The notes under the pieces: model-generated
Seen by the model: the letters and a program-made list of their open reading frames with translations, nothing else
Told to the model about the DNA's origin: nothing
Database searches by the model: none
Assembly (NCBI GenBank): GCA_002245135.1
Contig: NGBS01000013.1
Location: 62,001 to 126,000 of the forward strand
DNA length: 64,000 nucleotides
DNA from: Proteromonas lacertae
Taxonomy: Eukaryota; Sar; Bigyra; Opalinata; Proteromonadidae
Reading direction: 5' to 3'
Shown: one piece after another, positions 21,782 through 35,989 of the stretch
How positions within the stretch are numbered: the first letter of the stretch is position 1
Layout of the letters: the number at the start of each line of letters is the position of its first letter
Translations under genes and position numbers: made by a program

Positions 21782-24700
21782 TTAATCATCGCCTTTAGGG
21801 CTAATTACTCGTGCAGAGCATAATGGTGTGGTTGATTCAGATCCTCTCTGGTTCTGAATACGTCTAGTACTCATAGAGCTACTTTTATCGAATCTTCTAC
21901 TATAACAAGAGCCAACTATTCCAACTCCTTCATCGAAAAAATGCTGAGGTTCAGAAATAGTTGCTAATCCAAAATCACCAAAATAAAACACATCTGGGAA
22001 TATTCTAAACCTACCTCTTGAAGCTGCTACTTTTAATTGCCTATTACGATTCCTATTTTATAATAAAATAAATATGATAAATAAATACTCTAACGAATTT
22101 GAATTACTACTCCTTGAACCAAACGTACCTGATGTAAATGTAGTAGATAGTTCAGTTGTGTATAAGAACATCACTTTAGATCCAAATTGTATTAACAATA
22201 TGATAAATACACCTAATTCAATGCCTAAACTACGTAATAACATCAAAGTATCAGTTTCACTGGACATTAAATAATCCAATGGAACTAATATCACACCCAT
22301 AATAATCATAATAGCAATTGTCGCCATTAATGACATTGATTCATTAAATTCAGCTGAAGCATTTCTCACACCCCATGCAAGTTTTGCACCCCAGAAGAAT
22401 AGCAAGAAAACGGCTACTAATTCAATTACACTATATTAATAAATAATAATAATAATATATACACAAATATTGTATTGGAAGTACATTCTCTCATATACAC
22501 ATCATCTAAATACGTTGAATAACCGCTGCTAAATGATAATGTCGGTTCAGATGGTGATACAATTTGCCATATAACTAAATACACAATTTGAACAGATAAA
22601 ATAAATCCAATCATCTTCAACAACATAATATTTGATACTTTTACTTTCTGTAATTGTTTATTATTAAATAATTTATGAATTCTCCATGCTTTACTAAACA
22701 TAATACTGAATAATAAATTAATAGACAAAGACAGTCCCCAGATTCTAGCAGCACAAGTTACTTCATTATCTGCTAACAAAGTAAATACATCACCCATTAT
22801 AGCTAAAATAACCAATGAGATTAAAGCATAATATAAAAACAAAGGACTGGCACTTTTAATGATTCTTGTATGTCTGAATAGATAAACAATTGTTCCAACC
22901 AATAAAGAAGCAACACCATTCACTATACTAAAGGAAATAGAAACCCATCTAAATGCTTCATTCAATTCATAATAAACTTTATTCTTAAAGAATTTACAAT
23001 CTTCATTAGATTGGTAAGTCATTGTTCCTTCTACTATATATTCTATTCCTTGTTGCGGGAAAACTTGAATCAATGATGTATCTGATAATTGGAAGATAAA
23101 AACATCTTTTGATATTTGGTTATTATTCTCAGTTTTGATTGGACCAGAAGGACTATCATATGTTATATACTTTAAACTCAATTTTATATAATCATTACCA
23201 GGCCATTCACATCCATTACAGTAAGACATTGAATATTGTACAGCTTGTATCCATGTATAAATTGTACTATATGTATTTTCTAATACTTCATTTAATTCAA
23301 TTGAATCTTGATATTCAGCTGTCATTAAATATTGAAATGCGCCTGAAGCAGTGTTTGTGACAGATGGTGAATATGAAGTAACAACATAAGAACCTGTCAA
23401 TTTTTTTAAATTATCAGAACTTAAATCTAAAGGATCATATTTCATAAAGAATATAACAGTGGAACTAGTAATAGAGGAATCAATATATCCATTAATAAAC
23501 TGCGTATTTTCACTTGCAAAGTATAAGTTAATAATTGCTACACGATTTAATTTATCTAATTTACTTTCTATATCCTTCAACATTTGTTGAACATATAATG
23601 TATTAAATGGAGATAAGAAAGAATGACCTACAATTTCTATATTTTCATCATCTTCATTATTATCTTCATTTATTTTCCTTAAAGATTGTTCAATTACATA
23701 TAACTCAGTTGTGGATGAATTTCTATCACTTCCAACCACATATAATTTCTTCATTCCTAATGTCTTTATATATTCCATTAAAACATCCACTTTTTGATTT
23801 ATACTCAATCCACCAACAATCAAATTTTCTTGACATTCAAATCCATCATCTCTACCAGTAAACAAGAATAATGGCTCTTTTTCTTTTAAATAACGACTAA
23901 TTTCAGTTCTACATTCAGCGGTTAAACATCCAAACATTGTATTTGATTTACCTACTTCATAAATTGCTCTTGCGTTTCTATAAGCATCAGATATAGTAAC
24001 CCAACTATGATTTGCTGCAATTTGCCTACCTAATATACCTCCAACATCATTCACTTCTTTTACTATTAAATCGATTAGTAATGCATTATATTTCTCAGTT
24101 CTTCCACCTAAATCTTTCTCATGGAAGAAGGTAATAATGATTGGATTTGTATTGTAATTTTTACCTTTGGATTTATCATAAAAATCACATATTAATCCTA
24201 TTTCACTTTCATTAAATTGACTGAATATCAATGGAGTGAATTTCTGAGTTGGAGACCAATCTACTACTATTTTACCTTCACTATTAATCGTACCACTGTA
24301 TATTCTTCTATTGAAATAATTGTTAGGATTTAATTCAACAGTATCAGCCGGAATACTCACAGTATAATGATACATTTCTGCAGTATCTTCTAAAACAAAT
24401 GAATTTATTTTTCTAATCACTCCTTTCCAGAAGGTTATAGCAGAATAAGCACTTTCATAATCTCCAATCACTTTATGATCATCACCTATTTGTATATGAA
24501 TATCAGTATTACAAGCAGAAGCTAATGTTGGAACTCCTACATTATTTAATTCACTATTTCCTAATGATTCAAAGTAAGAATCAAATACCATAAAACCATT
24601 CAAACACTGTTTGTTATTAGTATTCTTCAAGATTCTTTCAATTATATTTTCATTGAATAATGAGTTAAGAATTGTATAAGTTGGATATGTTAATCCATTT

Positions 24701-27700
24701 TCACAGACTAAATCATAAAATGCTAAAATATCTTCATCATTTGTAAGTACTGTGATTATAAAACCTCCATTGGGTAAAGCTCTTTGAATATCATTCACTA
24801 ATCTTCGTGTATTACTTTTATCTAAAATAACATTACCATTCGAAGTAATAATTAAACTTTTCATCTTTTCAGTCATTAAATCAGAGATTTTACTTGCAAA
24901 TTCATCAGCTGATCTTAGTATAAATGCACTGGAACTATATTCTAATAGTCTTCTCAACACTGCTTGAGTGATTTGAGAAGGATGTAAATGAGTTGCAACA
25001 ACATTTTCATAACATACATTACCCATTGATCTTCCTAAGAAGAAGAATATTTTATTACTTCCAGTCAATATATCACCAATTCTCTCTAATGTTGAAGGTT
25101 TATATCCACCAAATATGTAACTATACCTTGTATTATTTACTAATTTCAATAATTCACTTTCATATATATCATCCGATGATTTTGTATCAATAACAGTGTA
25201 ATTGATATAATTATCTAACAATAATCCATTTCGATTAATATCACCAATTGCTGCGATTAAACTGTCAAAGATGGGAGTTTCAATTTCTCTATCTTCACCT
25301 GTTAATGATAACATTATTAAGATTGTATAAGTAGCAACAGTATTTCCATCATCAATATTATCATTGTCAAAATCACACTTTTTAAATATTCCATTCACTG
25401 GTTCAAATGCTTCTGGAACAATCGCATAAGTTGAATCATAGATTAAAGTACTTGATTTATTCTGATTGAATTTCAATATTTTGGGTATTCTGGATAAGTA
25501 TTGATTTCCACTGAAATACACTAATCCTTCAGGTGAATTGTATTTTACACTTCTTAAAGCAACTCTGACATTATTCCTATCAAGATTAACTACTTGTATA
25601 TTCTCTTCTCTTTTACTTTTAGGTAGAGAATCTAAGGCAGTTTGCCATAGTTTAATTGAACTGTAAGTTCTAATCATAACATCTGATACATAAACATCTG
25701 AATCAATTCTTTGATATAATTTATTCTTAAACTCCATATTAATATCAGAAGTATCATCAGGATTGTAGAATTCTATATATTCATAGTTATAATAAGGTAA
25801 TTTCCTCATATGTTGAGAATTCTCCATAATAATTACGTTGAATGGAATTCCATTTCCATTGGTTGCTTCGTTAATATTATCCATTAAAACACTGAATGAG
25901 TCTTCATATCCAAAAAATAATATACAAACGGTTTGTTCTTTCATCATTGACATTTGTGAGATTTGTTCTTTTAATTCAGTTTGAGAATCTACTTCATTTT
26001 CTACATCATATGTAAAAGTAGTTATATCTTCAATTTTCATATTTTGGAGGTATTTCTCCACATATTTTGCATTATAAGCATCAATACCACTTTCAATAAA
26101 TAACATTATTTGATTATAGAATCTATTTCTTATTACATCCAATATCTTATCATAGAAAGTTGCATGTTTTACACCTATAAAATATGGAGCATCACAGTCA
26201 TTCAATTGAATTGATAATAATCTGAAAAATATTAATTCTGTTTCATCAGGGATTTCTTTTTCAATTTCATTCAAACATGCGTCATCAATTGCACCAAACA
26301 ATGCTATTGGATGATTATCTCTAATATATGGCTCGATATAGGTTCGACACAATTCTGGATTACCTTCTGTATCAAATATATCACCTTTTAATGTATAACC
26401 ACCAATACCGCCATTATCATTAATCTCATTAGTTACCATTTGGAAAATATCAACGTAACCTTCAGCATTCTTTGAAGTAGATAGAGCAGCAACTAAAGCG
26501 ACTTTTCTTGCAGGAACTTTGTATTTATAACCAACTTCTGGTGTTCTATCTTTAAATGAACATTGATATCCATAACTAGTAGGAATATTCCAATTCCAAG
26601 GTGAAGCACTTTGAACATCGTATTTGCTATAAATAGTTTGATAAGTCAAGCCGTCTGGATTGTATCGAATCACAAAGAATGGAGCTGTAACGTAATTATT
26701 ATCGTTCATTGTAATTATTCCACTACCAACTTGGAATGATACTCCATACGATCCTTTTCTTACTTTTTCTGTATCAAATGAATCAGCCTTTTTCACAGCT
26801 TCAGCATATAAATGGACAGCAGAATAAGATGCTTCAAATAATGAAGTTGGCTTATCTAAACTGACATAATCTAATGCTTTATTTAAAAACTTCTTATTTT
26901 CTTCAGTTGCTAAATCGTAAGAATATCTGACTATTTTGTATATATTCTTTCTATCATCTGCTGGAATTGTATCTGTTTCTTCCACTTCCAAAAACAAATC
27001 AACAACTGCGTATTTATCACTATCAATATTTAATCGATTGAAGTATTCCATGAAATTCTTAAATACTTCCACTGTAGTAAAAGTTGATATAATTATTCCA
27101 CCTTCAGTCATTTTTGATTGAATATCATTGAATAATTCATAAGTTATTTGATGAGATGAATCATATTTGAATTGTCCTCTTTTATTTATTAAACCAGAAG
27201 CTTCTCCTTCTATCATAGTTACTAAATTGTTAGAAGAAGGATCATCTTGAGAGAGAATATAATAATCATTCTTAAATTTTGAAGTTAATAAGAATTCCAT
27301 TAATCTTGTAATATATTGATTAGCAACCATTGAAGTGTAGAATGTATAATAATCACATTCTTCACCAGCTGTAATTCTAGGGAAATAGAACAATTTATTT
27401 GTTTCTACAGCTACCTTTTTTACAGCATTTTTACAGACAGGTTCTGTACAACCAACATATGCGACAACATCTTTATCTTGTTTCATTTCACTCAATATAC
27501 TCTCTAATTTACTAACATCACTATTATAATTTATAAATTTCACTAAAAATCGATGTTCTTTGATTCTTTCACCATCATATAATTCTCTTAAAGCTGTCAT
27601 AGCACCAAGAAGAGCTTTTTCATGTGCTTTCTTATACATTCCAGCTGTAGCAAATACTAATACAATCTTCTTTACAGGAACATCAGTAACAATTCTTTCA

Positions 27701-30700
27701 TTACGTAAATTACATTCTTTCACTGGTTCTGAATCTTCTAATACATTACCATAAGCTCTTTGTGGAATAGCAAAGGATGTTTGCTCAATTATTTCATATC
27801 CAATTTCATACTTATTATTACCATCAACATCAGCAGAAATAAGGTTTTTACTACCTCTTTTCAAGATCATTGGCATTGAATATCGATTGTTTAAATTAAA
27901 ATGCATCTTACCAATAATTGTATCAGATTGATAATCATATAAAGCATCTTTTATTCCTCTGAATGTAACACCACCAAATTTTGCACTTTCTGTCAACATA
28001 TTATTCAACATAAAACCTCTTGAAACTGCTCTACTTATAACAGGAATATAGGCGAACAAAGAAGAGAATAATGCTTTAGTATTTATATATAATTCATTAC
28101 TATTATCTTCAACAAAAGTGTCATAATAATAAGCACCAATACTCGCTTCTCCTAAGTTATACATATCTAAATCATCCATATTCAAACTTAAAGTAGTGAA
28201 TTTATTATTCAATCCAGATTCATATAATGCTTCTAAAAATGTAATTTTACTTGTTCCTTCTAAGATTGATACTACTAAAGCTCCATCTGGAGATAGTCTT
28301 TGTATATATTGTACAGCTTCTTCCATCTCTTGATTCTCTAATGGAAATTGTAAATATACTTTTGGTATAATATTGAAGGTATTTAAATCATATTTCAATT
28401 TTTCAGCATAATAATTTGAATGGGTTGTATCTGAGTATAATATAATCACATTTCCTGGACTTAATTTCATTATTGTTGGTACTAAAGTGTAATAAGTTGG
28501 ATATCCAATTCCACCATAAAATCCATTCTCATGACATTCATTCCCTTCATAATCCACTGGGTAAAATATAATACTATCAGTTTCAACTGCAGCTTGATGT
28601 AATGCTTCTCTAATTTCAGTTTTAAAACCACCTAAGAATAAAAACATATTGAAATATTCAGCATGATCTTTCAATCTTCTATATGCTTTTTCTGGATCAT
28701 CTCCTGATGATATAACATAAGTATTTACAGTCACTCCATTTATTCCTCCTCTTTCATTATTATATACACTGGAACTATATACAGCTTCATAAAATAAAAT
28801 AGATTGAGCTAAATACTCTCTTTGTGAAGATACAACAATTCCAACTCGATAAAAAGGTTGAGAAGCAGCATCTATTTGTCTATCTTTCCAATCACAAATG
28901 ATATAATCTTCACGATTCAAAGCAACACGATAAGTTTCACCTCTCCAATCTCTGCTTACATAATCTACTAACTCCGTTTCACCTGTTACATTACTGATTC
29001 TACCACAGAAGACAGTTTGTGCGACATGATTACCAGAATCTACTTTGATATTACCCATTACTGAAACAATATTGAAATTATAAATTGTTTTTAAGATTTC
29101 TGTAGTATCATGATAGTCGTTTAACTTTGAAAACATCTCTAAAACCCATCTTGTAGCATCATATATTACAACATCACTATAAGCTGGATATTGCCCAGCT
29201 GTTAAATCAAAATAAAAGTCTCTAAATTCTACATTTAATGAGTCACTCCTATCCAACATATCAGCAGTATACATATAATGTCCAGCTGCATATTCTACAT
29301 CCCAATGTCGATGAGTATTTTCAATTACATAGATTGTATAAATTTCAGAAATTTCTGTAGAAGTTCCTAAGTATTTGAAATAGTTGTAAAATTCTTCAAA
29401 GAATAGTTCAGGATATCTTCCTGTTAATAAAGTAACAATTACACCACCATTTGGTAAGATTCTTTCAATCATTCTACATTGTCCAATGATTTGAATCCTC
29501 AAGCTTTCTTCAGTTTCATTAACCAATAACATTCCTTGATGTTTTATCGTTACATTGAATGCAGTAAATACTGATTGTAGCATAGCAATTCTAGTAGCAT
29601 ATCGTTCTAAATTTGAGTAAATAAATGCAAACTCACTTAATGGTTCTTTTTGTAATAAATGTAACATATAAGGCATAATATCTTGAGATGGAGAAACATA
29701 TAAATATACAGTATTCTTACTACAATCTTTACCTTCATTAAAACCAGTATAAATGAATAGTAAATTCAATGCTTCAATAGTTGGTTGCATTGCTTCTCTC
29801 GTCTGTTGATCACATCCTCCTACAAATACTTTAAATCCTCTGCCATAGAGAGTAACTATCATTGATGATGCATCTTCTTCAAGCGTTGGACATTGATATA
29901 ATTCAGAGACAATTTCATGATTATTGACTCCACCATTGTAATTCATTCTTTCTATTGAGTTAAGGGCCATTACATATTTAACAAAACCTCCTCCACCTAA
30001 TTCAAGGAAAAATGCGATTTTGATCGGATCTATTTCTTCTAATTGTTCACTTGAACCAGCTGCATAAGATATAGAATAATATTTCAAATCATTATTTAGG
30101 AAATTATAAGGTTTTGGCTTTAATGGCATATCTGTCGTCATTGCTGGTAGGAATACATCACTTCCGTTATACTGTACAAAGGATAAATGAGTCGTTACAA
30201 AGTTTACATCCATTATTCTCTTTTTTCCATCAGGACAATCTATATCTAACAAATACAACTGATTTCTTAAATTTTCTGCAGATATATCTGATGATCTTGG
30301 AACTGCTTCTTTTAAAAACAATAAAGTATCGTATGAAAATATAAACTCAGTTCTTAATAGCTTTAAATCACCTTTAAATTGTTTAATTTTATTTTGTAGT
30401 TCGACATTTCGTATATAATCAGATTGTTGATTATATAACATTGCTCCATAATGTCCAATAAAGTAATCATCAGTAAACTCATGGGTTGAATAATCCATTA
30501 TGAATAACGGATATATTGTTTTATTTGTTCCAACTGTATCACTATAAGATGACACAAATTCTTCTAAATGGGAATTTTCAGTAATTAATGTTATTATTAC
30601 AAGTTGTGGATATTCTTGACACTTTTCATATACAAAATTAGTGAAATTCTCCATTGTCGCATTTATGTCTGTAGAATAATGGAATCTAATTGGTTTATTC

Positions 30701-33700
30701 AAAAAGTTTGCCAATTTCATAATATAATCATTTCTATGTCTGCCAACACTGTTATTTTGATAAACAATTCCAACTTCTGTATAACGATCATAACTCCAAA
30801 ATAATGGGATATCTAAAACTTGATTTGTAACAGATGACATTTGTATAATTGTACTGTAACTAAATTCACCTTGTGATAATGATATAACGAATATTAACTT
30901 ACCATATTTCTTAGTCACATCATAAACAGCTTTTCTTTCATCTAATGAATCAGTTCCTATAAAACAAAGTATGTTATCATATGCAATAACCGCTTCTTCA
31001 TAAACTGCAGAGATTGTGGAAATATCTCCATTATAATCTGTGGTTAAAATGACTAAATCTTTATCATTTATTCCACCATCTTGATTAATTAGATCAATTG
31101 CTAATTGGATAGCTTCGAGTCGTTGTTTACCACTGGCTGTTGATATATCGAATAATGCACCAATGTAGTAGAAATCATATTTGGCAATTCCATTTGGATC
31201 TATAAAATAAATGAAAAAATTTGAAGAAAGAGAGAGAGAAAAGAAATATAATATATATACATTTCTTCCAATCACAAACCAAAGTTCCATTCGTAAACAT
31301 ATTTTCACTTCTACTAAAAGAGTCTTCATATACCATCACACTTTGTCCATTCTTTATCTTTAATACTCTCAACAATGTCAATGCTTCACCACTATAATAT
31401 ATCTCATACGGACCTAACACAGGATCTGGTAATGGATAGTGATAAATATATGATAAATATTGTGATGGCTTAATATAAGATCTAATAGCAATTACTTGAC
31501 TCCACAAGTTAAAAACATTTACTAATATTCCCATAGAGTTAAAAAAAGGAAATGAAGTTGTATTCAATTGTCTGGACATATATTCATGAAACATTTCCAT
31601 TATATCATATTGATTATTTGTTCCATAGTTATTATCTTTTTTATGATTGTAATAATAATGAGCTAAATAGGTTACATTCTCAACATCATCAATACCAACT
31701 ACTTGACCTAATGCTTCGTTGAATAATAATGAGATTATTTCATACTTTGTATCATTTACTATACCTTTATATACTAATCTACGGAATAATGGTATTTGAT
31801 ATGTTTGTGATGCTGTAACTACTATTACACCACCACTATCACCTAAGTTACTAACAACAGTGTCTATTATATAATCAATAGCTGTTGAATCTGTACTGAC
31901 TATTAATGAACCGGATATATTTTCAATTTCATATCCATTTTCTTCTAATTTTTTGAGTAAAATTTCTTGGGATTTTCTACCATATAAATCACCACTCGAT
32001 ATTATTGCTATATCTTCTACTTTTTCCTCTTTTGCTTCTAAATAGGATATTAAACATTCTAAATAGTTAGCTACTATTGGATTGGCATAAATAATGTTCT
32101 TTTTACATTCATCTCCTTCATTTCCTGATAAATAAATGAATTGGAAATCTTCGTCTTTGAGTAATTCTGAAAGTTGTAGTCTTTCTGTAGATGAACTGAC
32201 GAGAATACCAGTACGACAGTCGTATAATTCTATATTTTGTCTTATCTATAAAAAAATAATATAAGTAAAATATATTTATACTATATCAGCTGTATCTTCA
32301 ACATCATCTTCAATATTCACAAACAACTGTTTAATTGGTTTTGATCTGATTCCTCCATAACTATTCACTGTATCAATTAAAAATAAGAGAAATGCTCTTA
32401 AATATCTATTTTCTACATTCCTTTCACCATCTACGTGCTGTATAAACATTATAGTAATTGAATTAAACTCAGATAAACCAGTATCTTTATTTAACGTGAA
32501 ATTACATGATGTATTTGAGTTTTGTCCCATGATTTGATCAGGTTCGAATGTATATTTTGGTTCTATTGTATATTTCAACTCTGGCTTGCCACCTGTAAAT
32601 TCAAATGCATAATTGGTTGCTACTATGTAATGATTATCTAAAAGAGTTAATTCACCTCCAGCATAGGGTATTTTTCGTTTGTAGAAAATGGAGATTAAAT
32701 CCATCACTTTTGAGGTTGGAAGTCTTTCTAAACCGTAGATTAACATGTTCATTATACCCAAACTAGAAATATATAAATAAATAAATATACGCATAAACTT
32801 CATCATAAGGAGCTGATGGATTTCCTTTTTTATATTTATTTATATATTTTTCATTCTCAATATTATTAAACGAATCATCATAACCACGCATTTGATAATT
32901 ACCTTTATTATTTGGAGGAATTGTATTTGGATTATTTAATTGACTTGATACCAAACTTCCATCTAATAAAATAACAGGATAATCTTCATTAGAAAATCCA
33001 TATGTTGTTATTTTCTCCTTTAAAAATTTATCATATACAATATTGTCCTGAGATGACCAATATGTCACTACCTTTCTTCCAAATTTCTTTATATTCTCGA
33101 AATATTCTTTTATTATTGTATCATTAAGACTTTGGTGATGATAATTACCTATTTCTGTTTGTCCATAGTAGTATGAAGCTTTAATTATCCTTACTTGATA
33201 GAATTCATCCAGTGTACGACTATCTCCAATAAATCCAACACCTTCACTACCTCTTGTCGACATTATATAAGCCACTATAAGAAAATATAGACAATTGAAT
33301 AAACTATACTTGTTTCTATTGTATTTATTAATGTGTTACCCATTATATATCTTTTAGTACATTTTGCAACAGGGAAATAATTCAAACACCAGATTAATAT
33401 ATTCTTTTCTGTTAAATACTTTTCAACTTCTTCTGATAATATTGAATCCACACAAAATGTATAAATAAGTGTGATATTTTTGTTGTAATAATAGTCAATC
33501 TGTGCTTTGATATCATCAACCTCGTACCGGTGTTCTTGACAATCTATTTCAACAGTAATCTCACCACCTGTTTTTTCTAGTAGTTCATCCTTGGTGTAAT
33601 CCTTTAACAGCTGGCATTTAGCTGCATCGTCAGAAATGTTGAACCTTTTGAGGTATCCTACCTTTAGATCAAATGAAGCAGCAGATGCATATATAAACAA

Positions 33701-33721
33701 GAAGAACACTAAAAGATTCAT
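21782..33721 (-). CDS. Giant class C GPCR with nine tandem Venus-flytrap modules
   Basis: Seven exons join in phase to 3,903 residues; the introns are 33275-33309, 32763-32790, 32246-32281, 31200-31260, 22431-22462 and 22053-22088. The signal peptide is MNLLVFFLFIYASAA. Nine periplasmic-binding/ANF-type modules follow, starting near 33675, 32468, 31172, 30025, 28855, 27676, 26512, 25341 and 24150. They are very regular at about 390 residues. Each opens with a hydrophobic strand (for example YYIGALFDIS, RKVALVAALS) and many have a D/E-x-N-x-x-GGI motif; Cys residues recur at the linkers. The 7TM domain (about 22950-22120) has the class C layout, most like GABA-B receptors. The cytosolic tail is Ser/Arg-rich. 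Class C receptors normally carry one such module. Ligands are unknown. The exon that holds modules 3-9 runs 8.7 kb without an intron or frame break. Confidence 0.9.
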
Positions 33722-33949
33722 TCTTTTATATTTCGTTAATAAATGACCAAACAGGTTTGAATCTTGAAACGATATTTTATTTTTAAAATATTAATTTAAC
33801 TACATTACTTTGAAAAGCAGTAGAATGGAGATATTATTCTACTTTATTTTCTATTGATAGATTGCGTGTGAGTAAAATACAACACTTTTAATAATGAATC
33901 ATAATAACAAAACCGCTTCACTAATTAAATAAATATAAATATATATAAA

Positions 33950-35846
33950 CTAATTTTCTTTGTGTATTTCGATATTAGATTTCATACTGTCCAATAATTC
34001 ACTTCTTACCATTTCAAGCCACTTTACTACAATCTCATCAGTCTCATCCAAATCATCATACATTTTTAAATATAGGGATTTCAACGATGGCATTATCTTT
34101 TCGTCTATCAAACAATTCAGAAATTCCTCACTAATAACAACATGGCAGGTAAATATCTTATCACCAAGATCAATATTCATCTTTGGACTAATCAATTTAA
34201 TATGAAATGTACTTCTAATCTCCTAATTTATAAAAAATAATTGATTATATATATACTTCTGGAGATAGTATCTTATTAATATCACATCCTTTTAATAATT
34301 CCTCCTCCTTTGTCAATTTCAAGTTCAAATTTGTAATAATACTCTGTTTTTGATCTAATTCTTCTTTTAATTGTTTCACTTCCTTCGCCAATATTTCTCT
34401 TGACTGTTCATACTCTTGTATCAAACCTGTTTGTTCTGTTAATTGGTTTTGTATTTGATTAATCATTTGAGCATTATCTATTCGTTTCTTCTTTTCTTCT
34501 TCCTTATTGGATATTTCTTTTAATAACATTTTATTAGACACCTCTAAAGATTTGGTTTGTGCATAAATATCAGTTATTTTATTTTCATACATATTCGTTA
34601 TGTCTTGATTTTTGAGTAATAAATCATGAACTTGTTGTTCTAATTCTAATTTATATCGATTCAATTCTTCATTCTCTCTTGCTGCTTTTGTATAACTATT
34701 TTCTTCGATATTTACCATATTTTCATAATCATCAGTAATTGATAAGATATTACTATAATCTGTTTGAGTTTCTGTTGTGTTTTTGTTAAAATCATCGTAA
34801 AATTCACCATATAAAATATCAATTACTTCATGTCCCATATATTTATTCATTTTTCTACTATCTCTCAGTTTCTTTTCATTTGCTTCTAAATTACTTATAT
34901 AATTTGATTTAAATTTATTATCATTTACTATCTTTGTTTGATATTCTAATAACTCTTTTGTTGTATTTTGTAAATCTTGATTCTATAATATAATATATAA
35001 TAATCAATATATATATATATATATAAATACACTTTGTTTTATCAACATCACTGTTGTTTCTAAATCTTTTATTCTTTTTTCATCCTCCATTATATAATTC
35101 TTATATTCATTTATTTCATTGTCTTTATATTCTATATTTTTTTGACTTTCTTCTAATTCATATTCTAATCGTTTTATTGTTTCATTATTGTTATTGAAAT
35201 GGTAATTTTGTGCTTTTTTAATTTCATTATTTTTATTTTTCATTTCTTTTTTCATTGTTTCTATTTTACTTTTTAAATCATTATTTTCGTTTTCCAAGTC
35301 TTTGTATTTATTCATTAAATTGTTTTGTTCTTTTATAATATTCTAAATGTATATTAAAAATAATATAAGGAAATATATATTCATACACTTTTTTCTTTTT
35401 CTGTTAGATCAAATTTGCCTATTTCTCTAAAATAAGTACTTTTCAATTCTGTTAATTTCTTTATTATTGTTCGATAGTCATCTTCCATTTTATTCAACTT
35501 CATCTTTAGTTTTTCACAGTTGTTACATTCTTTTATTTCAACTTTTTCTATGCTATTGTATTTTCTCAGTTTAGAACCTATTATTGAAGTTTTTCTATTA
35601 TGAAATTTATATATAATATCATTATATACTCATTAATTGGAGATATGTGTTTTTTATTGTTAGTCATATCATATGAACCATAGGAAATAGTACTAAGCCA
35701 TAAAATATTTAATTATACTCCACTTTACAACTTGAACTAGTGATGAAATCAGAATTAGAGTGAATCATATTTCTATGCTTTATATTATCGTTAGAATTTG
35801 GACTGTTATAATTATTCCTATTAGCAATGGGTGGGAAATTATTCAT
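33950..35846 (-). CDS. Coiled-coil protein of unknown function
   Basis: The start is taken at the ATG 35846 (MNNFPPIANRNNYNSPNSND); introns follow the local GTAT...AG pattern. After a Asn/Ser-rich N-terminus and a CNNC pair, the bulk (about 35560-34260) is heptad-like and rich in Glu, Lys, Gln and Asn, with long helices such as LELEQQVHDLLLKNQDI. The C-terminal exon (about 34220-33950) is more globular and acidic (LYLKMYDDLDETDEIVVKWLE). No known domain is recognised, so a cytoskeletal, Golgi or basal-body scaffold are all possible. The 228 bp between it and the receptor start, and the 143 bp to the prolidase stop, hold nothing I can name. Confidence 0.6.
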
Positions 35847-35989
35847 ATTCCTGAGAAAATCACTAAAATAGATAAAACGATAAATTTTCAAACACCCATT
35901 TTAATTTTCAAATATTTTTTCATAACCCACAAAAATAAAAAATCATTATTAAACAATATTATCAATCATTTTAATGCAAGTTACTTAAT

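Noticed and set aside
31260-31329. A start Met at 31329 for the longest frame of the receptor
   Set aside because: The frame from 31329 to 31200 runs through the 61-bp intron 31200-31260 and an out-of-frame part of the upstream exon; the true reading enters from the exon upstream, giving YPNGIAKYDF.
22426-31329. A bacterial-type amino-acid-binding gene cluster or recent lateral transfer
   Set aside because: The modules resemble bacterial solute-binding folds, but base composition, introns on both sides and fusion to a eukaryotic 7TM domain show an integrated host gene.
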